Positions 62,179 through 64,000 of a stretch of DNA of 64,000 nt are shown one piece after another. Under the pieces are notes generated by a model, which saw only the letters and a list, made by a program, of their open reading frames with translations, ran no database searches and was not told the origin of the DNA. Origin of the DNA: Azonexus fungiphilus (lineage in GTDB: Bacteria > Pseudomonadota > Gammaproteobacteria > Burkholderiales > Rhodocyclaceae); contig NZ_RBXP01000002.1 in NCBI RefSeq assembly GCF_003634965.1, positions 1-64,000 of the forward strand. Reading direction: 5' to 3'. Each line of letters opens with the position of its first letter. The stretch's first letter is position 1. The position numbers and the translations under genes were made by a program.

Positions 62179-63537
62179 ATGCCCATGCGACACCTGCTTC
62201 CCGTTTTGCTGGCCCCGTGGCTGTTGACCGCAGCCCTCGCCAATCCCTACGAAACCACACTCGACAACGGCCTCAAGGTCATCGTCAAGGAAGACAAACG
62301 CGCGCCCACCGCCGTGCACATGGTCTGGTACCGGATCGGCAGCATGGACGAGGTCGACGGCACCTCCGGCGTCGCCCACGTGCTCGAGCACATGATGTTC
62401 AAGGGCACGCCCGAGGTCGGCCCAGGCGAGTTCAACAAGCGCGTTGCCGCCGCCGGTGGCCGCGACAACGCCTTCACCAGCCGCGACTACACCGCCTACT
62501 TCCAGCAGATCCCGAAGGAAAAGCTGGCCGAGATGATGGCGCTGGAAGCCGACCGCATGCGCCACCTGACCGTCGATCCCAAGGAATTCGCCCAGGAGAT
62601 CAAGGTGGTCATGGAAGAGCGCCGCATGCGCACCGACGACAACCCGCAGTCCAAGCTGTTCGAGCAGATGAACGCGACCGCCTTCCAGGCGCATCCGTAC
62701 CGCCGGCCGATCATCGGCTGGATGAGCGACCTCGAGAACATGACCGCGGCCGATGCCAAGGCCTGGTACGACACCTGGTACGTGCCCAACAACGCCTACG
62801 TGGTGGTCTCCGGCGACGTCGACCACGAACAGGTCTTCGCCCTCGCCCGCGAGCACTACGGCAAGCTCGAGGGGCGGGCGCTGCCGCCGCGCAAGAGCCA
62901 GGTCGAACCGCGCCAGGAAGGGCCGCGCCGGATCACCGTCAAGGCCCCGGCCGAGCTGCCGGTGCTGGTACTGGGCTACAAGGCGCCGATCCTGCGCAAC
63001 CCGAAGACCGACCGCGATCCCTACGCGCTGGAAATCCTCGCCGCCATCCTCGACGGCCACGATGCCGCCCGCTTCAACAAGAAACTGGTGCGCGAGGATC
63101 GCATCGCGCTGTCGGCCGGCGTCGATTACGGCAACACCGCCCGCGGCCCGGGCATGTTCTACCTCTACGGCAGCCCTTCCGAAGGACGCAGCGTCGCCGA
63201 TCTCGAAGCCGCGCTGCGCGCCGAGATCGCACGCATCCAGAAGGACGGGGTGAGCGAGGCCGAACTGAAGCGGACCAAGGCGCAACTGGTCGCCGGCCAG
63301 GTGTACAAGCTCGACTCGATGTTCGGCCAGGCCATGGAAATCGGCCAGATGGAAGCGGTCGGGCATTCCTGGAAGGACGTCGACACGATGCTCGAACGCC
63401 TGCAGCAGGTCACCGCCGCCGACGTCCAGGCGGTGGCGAAGAAGTACTTCGACGACGACGCGCTGACCATCGGCGTCCTCGACCCGCAACCGCTCGACGG
63501 CCAGCCGCGCCGTCCGCGCATCGCCGTCCGCCACTGA
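62179..63537 (+). CDS. M16 family zinc peptidase, catalytic member
   Basis: A 452-residue secreted peptidase starting MPMRHLLPVLLAPWLL, with a signal peptide cut after LTAALA. The inverted zinc motif HVLEH (HxxEH) is in SGVAHVLEHMMFKG, and the third ligand Glu is in EIKVVMEERR. Two M16 halves follow. It is a periplasmic processing peptidase of the PqqL/PMPase type; the substrate is unknown. The ATG at 62179 was chosen for the signal peptide; a second ATG six bases on is equally possible. The stop overlaps the next M16 gene. Confidence 0.88.
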   Translation: MPMRHLLPVLLAPWLLTAALANPYETTLDNGLKVIVKEDKRAPTAVHMVWYRIGSMDEVDGTSGVAHVLEHMMFKGTPEVGPGEFNKRVAAAGGRDNAFTSRDYTAYFQQIPKEKLAEMMALEADRMRHLTVDPKEFAQEIKVVMEERRMRTDDNPQSKLFEQMNATAFQAHPYRRPIIGWMSDLENMTAADAKAWYDTWYVPNNAYVVVSGDVDHEQVFALAREHYGKLEGRALPPRKSQVEPRQEGPRRITVKAPAELPVLVLGYKAPILRNPKTDRDPYALEILAAILDGHDAARFNKKLVREDRIALSAGVDYGNTARGPGMFYLYGSPSEGRSVADLEAALRAEIARIQKDGVSEAELKRTKAQLVAGQVYKLDSMFGQAMEIGQMEAVGHSWKDVDTMLERLQQVTAADVQAVAKKYFDDDALTIGVLDPQPLDGQPRRPRIAVRH

Positions 63538-64000
63538 TGAAAATCGCCATGAAACGACTGTTGACCGCAATCATCGTCCTCGCCGCCGCGCCGCTGGCAC
63601 TGGCCGGCGTGACCATCGAACAATGGACCACCGCCAACGGCGCCCGCGTCAATTTCGTCGCCGCGCCGGCCTTGCCGATGCTCGACGTGCAGATCGACTT
63701 CGCCGCCGGTTCGATGTTCGACCCCGAGGGCAAGGCTGGCCTCGCCGCACTGACCCGCGGCGTGCTCGACCTCGGCGCCGGCGAGCGCGACGAGACGGCG
63801 ATCGCCGAGCAGCTTGCCGACCTCGGCGCCGCCCTCGGCGGCAGCGCCGACACCGACCGCGCCAGCGTCACGCTGCGCACGCTGACCGCGCGCGACAAGC
63901 TCGAGCCGGCCCTGGCCGTGCTGCGCGACGTGCTGCACCGGCCGCATTTCGCCGCCGCCGTCCTCGAACGCGAGCAGGCGCGCACCGTCACCGGCCTCAA
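63537..64000 (+). CDS. M16 family peptidase-like protein, probably non-catalytic, truncated by window end
   Basis: The first ~154 codons are visible, and the reading frame is open at the right edge. The product starts MKIAMKRLLTAIIVLAAAPLALAG, a signal peptide, and continues as an M16 domain. Where the partner has HxxEH, this protein has GLAALTRGVLDLG, so the zinc site is missing. That is the usual pattern for the second gene of bacterial M16 pairs, where the inactive subunit forms a heterodimer with the active one. The ATG overlaps the upstream TGA by 1 bp; an in-frame ATG 12 bp on is an alternative. Confidence 0.85.
   Translation, partial: MKIAMKRLLTAIIVLAAAPLALAGVTIEQWTTANGARVNFVAAPALPMLDVQIDFAAGSMFDPEGKAGLAALTRGVLDLGAGERDETAIAEQLADLGAALGGSADTDRASVTLRTLTARDKLEPALAVLRDVLHRPHFAAAVLEREQARTVTGL

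Overview
This is a high-GC window whose gene families and order point to a betaproteobacterium, most likely Rhodocyclales (inference). Supporting signs are a CIRCE-controlled groESL operon, ActP/DUF485 beside a TctDE-like two-component pair, a coaE-zapD-yacG-Nudix/ThiE-DUF815 block, an IorAB cluster and an aceE-aceF-lpdA operon with lipoyl domains on both E2 and E3. No insertion sequence, prophage, plasmid gene or CRISPR array was seen. No gene-free stretch exceeds 300 bp; the longest, 293 bp, is the aceE promoter region.

Layout. 1-7618: start of an OmpA-like gene, a polytopic Gcr-type 'recombinase', then tamA-tamB. 7619-11781: an RND efflux permease and its lipoprotein adaptor. 11839-17039: a carboxylate-use locus (CoA-transferase, GntP permease, sigma-54 activator, CBS protein) with a visible sigma-54 promoter and paired upstream sites. 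17253-20407: DUF2062 protein and a hybrid histidine kinase. 20565-24205: tRNA-Ala and a folD-purE-purK-tsaC/sua5 operon. 24277-26774: indolepyruvate oxidoreductase iorAB. 27068-33136: pyruvate dehydrogenase operon. 33222-39089: YigI-like thioesterase, PPK2, SixA, a small unknown protein, an HD-GYP phosphodiesterase, threonine deaminase and RsmJ. 39175-43716: tRNA-Phe, a TctDE-like pair, a candidate small RNA, actP and DUF485. 43863-49430: groESL, a PTS-EIIC/EAL fusion and an ammonium transporter with sigma-54/NtrC-type sites. 49589-56407: MltA, DUF815 ATPase, Nudix-ThiE, YacG, ZapD, CoaE, SPOR protein and TrpB2. 56533-59545: DOMON-like protein, NamZ-like muramidase and an anion permease. 59555-64000: ftsX-ftsE-ftsY and a pair of M16 peptidases, the second cut by the window edge.

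Working together. Most neighbouring genes overlap by ATGA or GTGA, which indicates tight operons and coupled translation. Several blocks feed central metabolism (PDH, IorAB, CoA-transferase/GntP, ActP), while others serve the envelope (TamAB, MltA, SPOR, FtsEX, NamZ). The most interesting material is regulatory and sits between genes: the sigma-54 architecture ahead of the GntP operon, the amt leader whose Shine-Dalgarno lies inside a perfect hairpin, and a structured, terminator-bearing small RNA candidate divergent from the TctDE-like pair.
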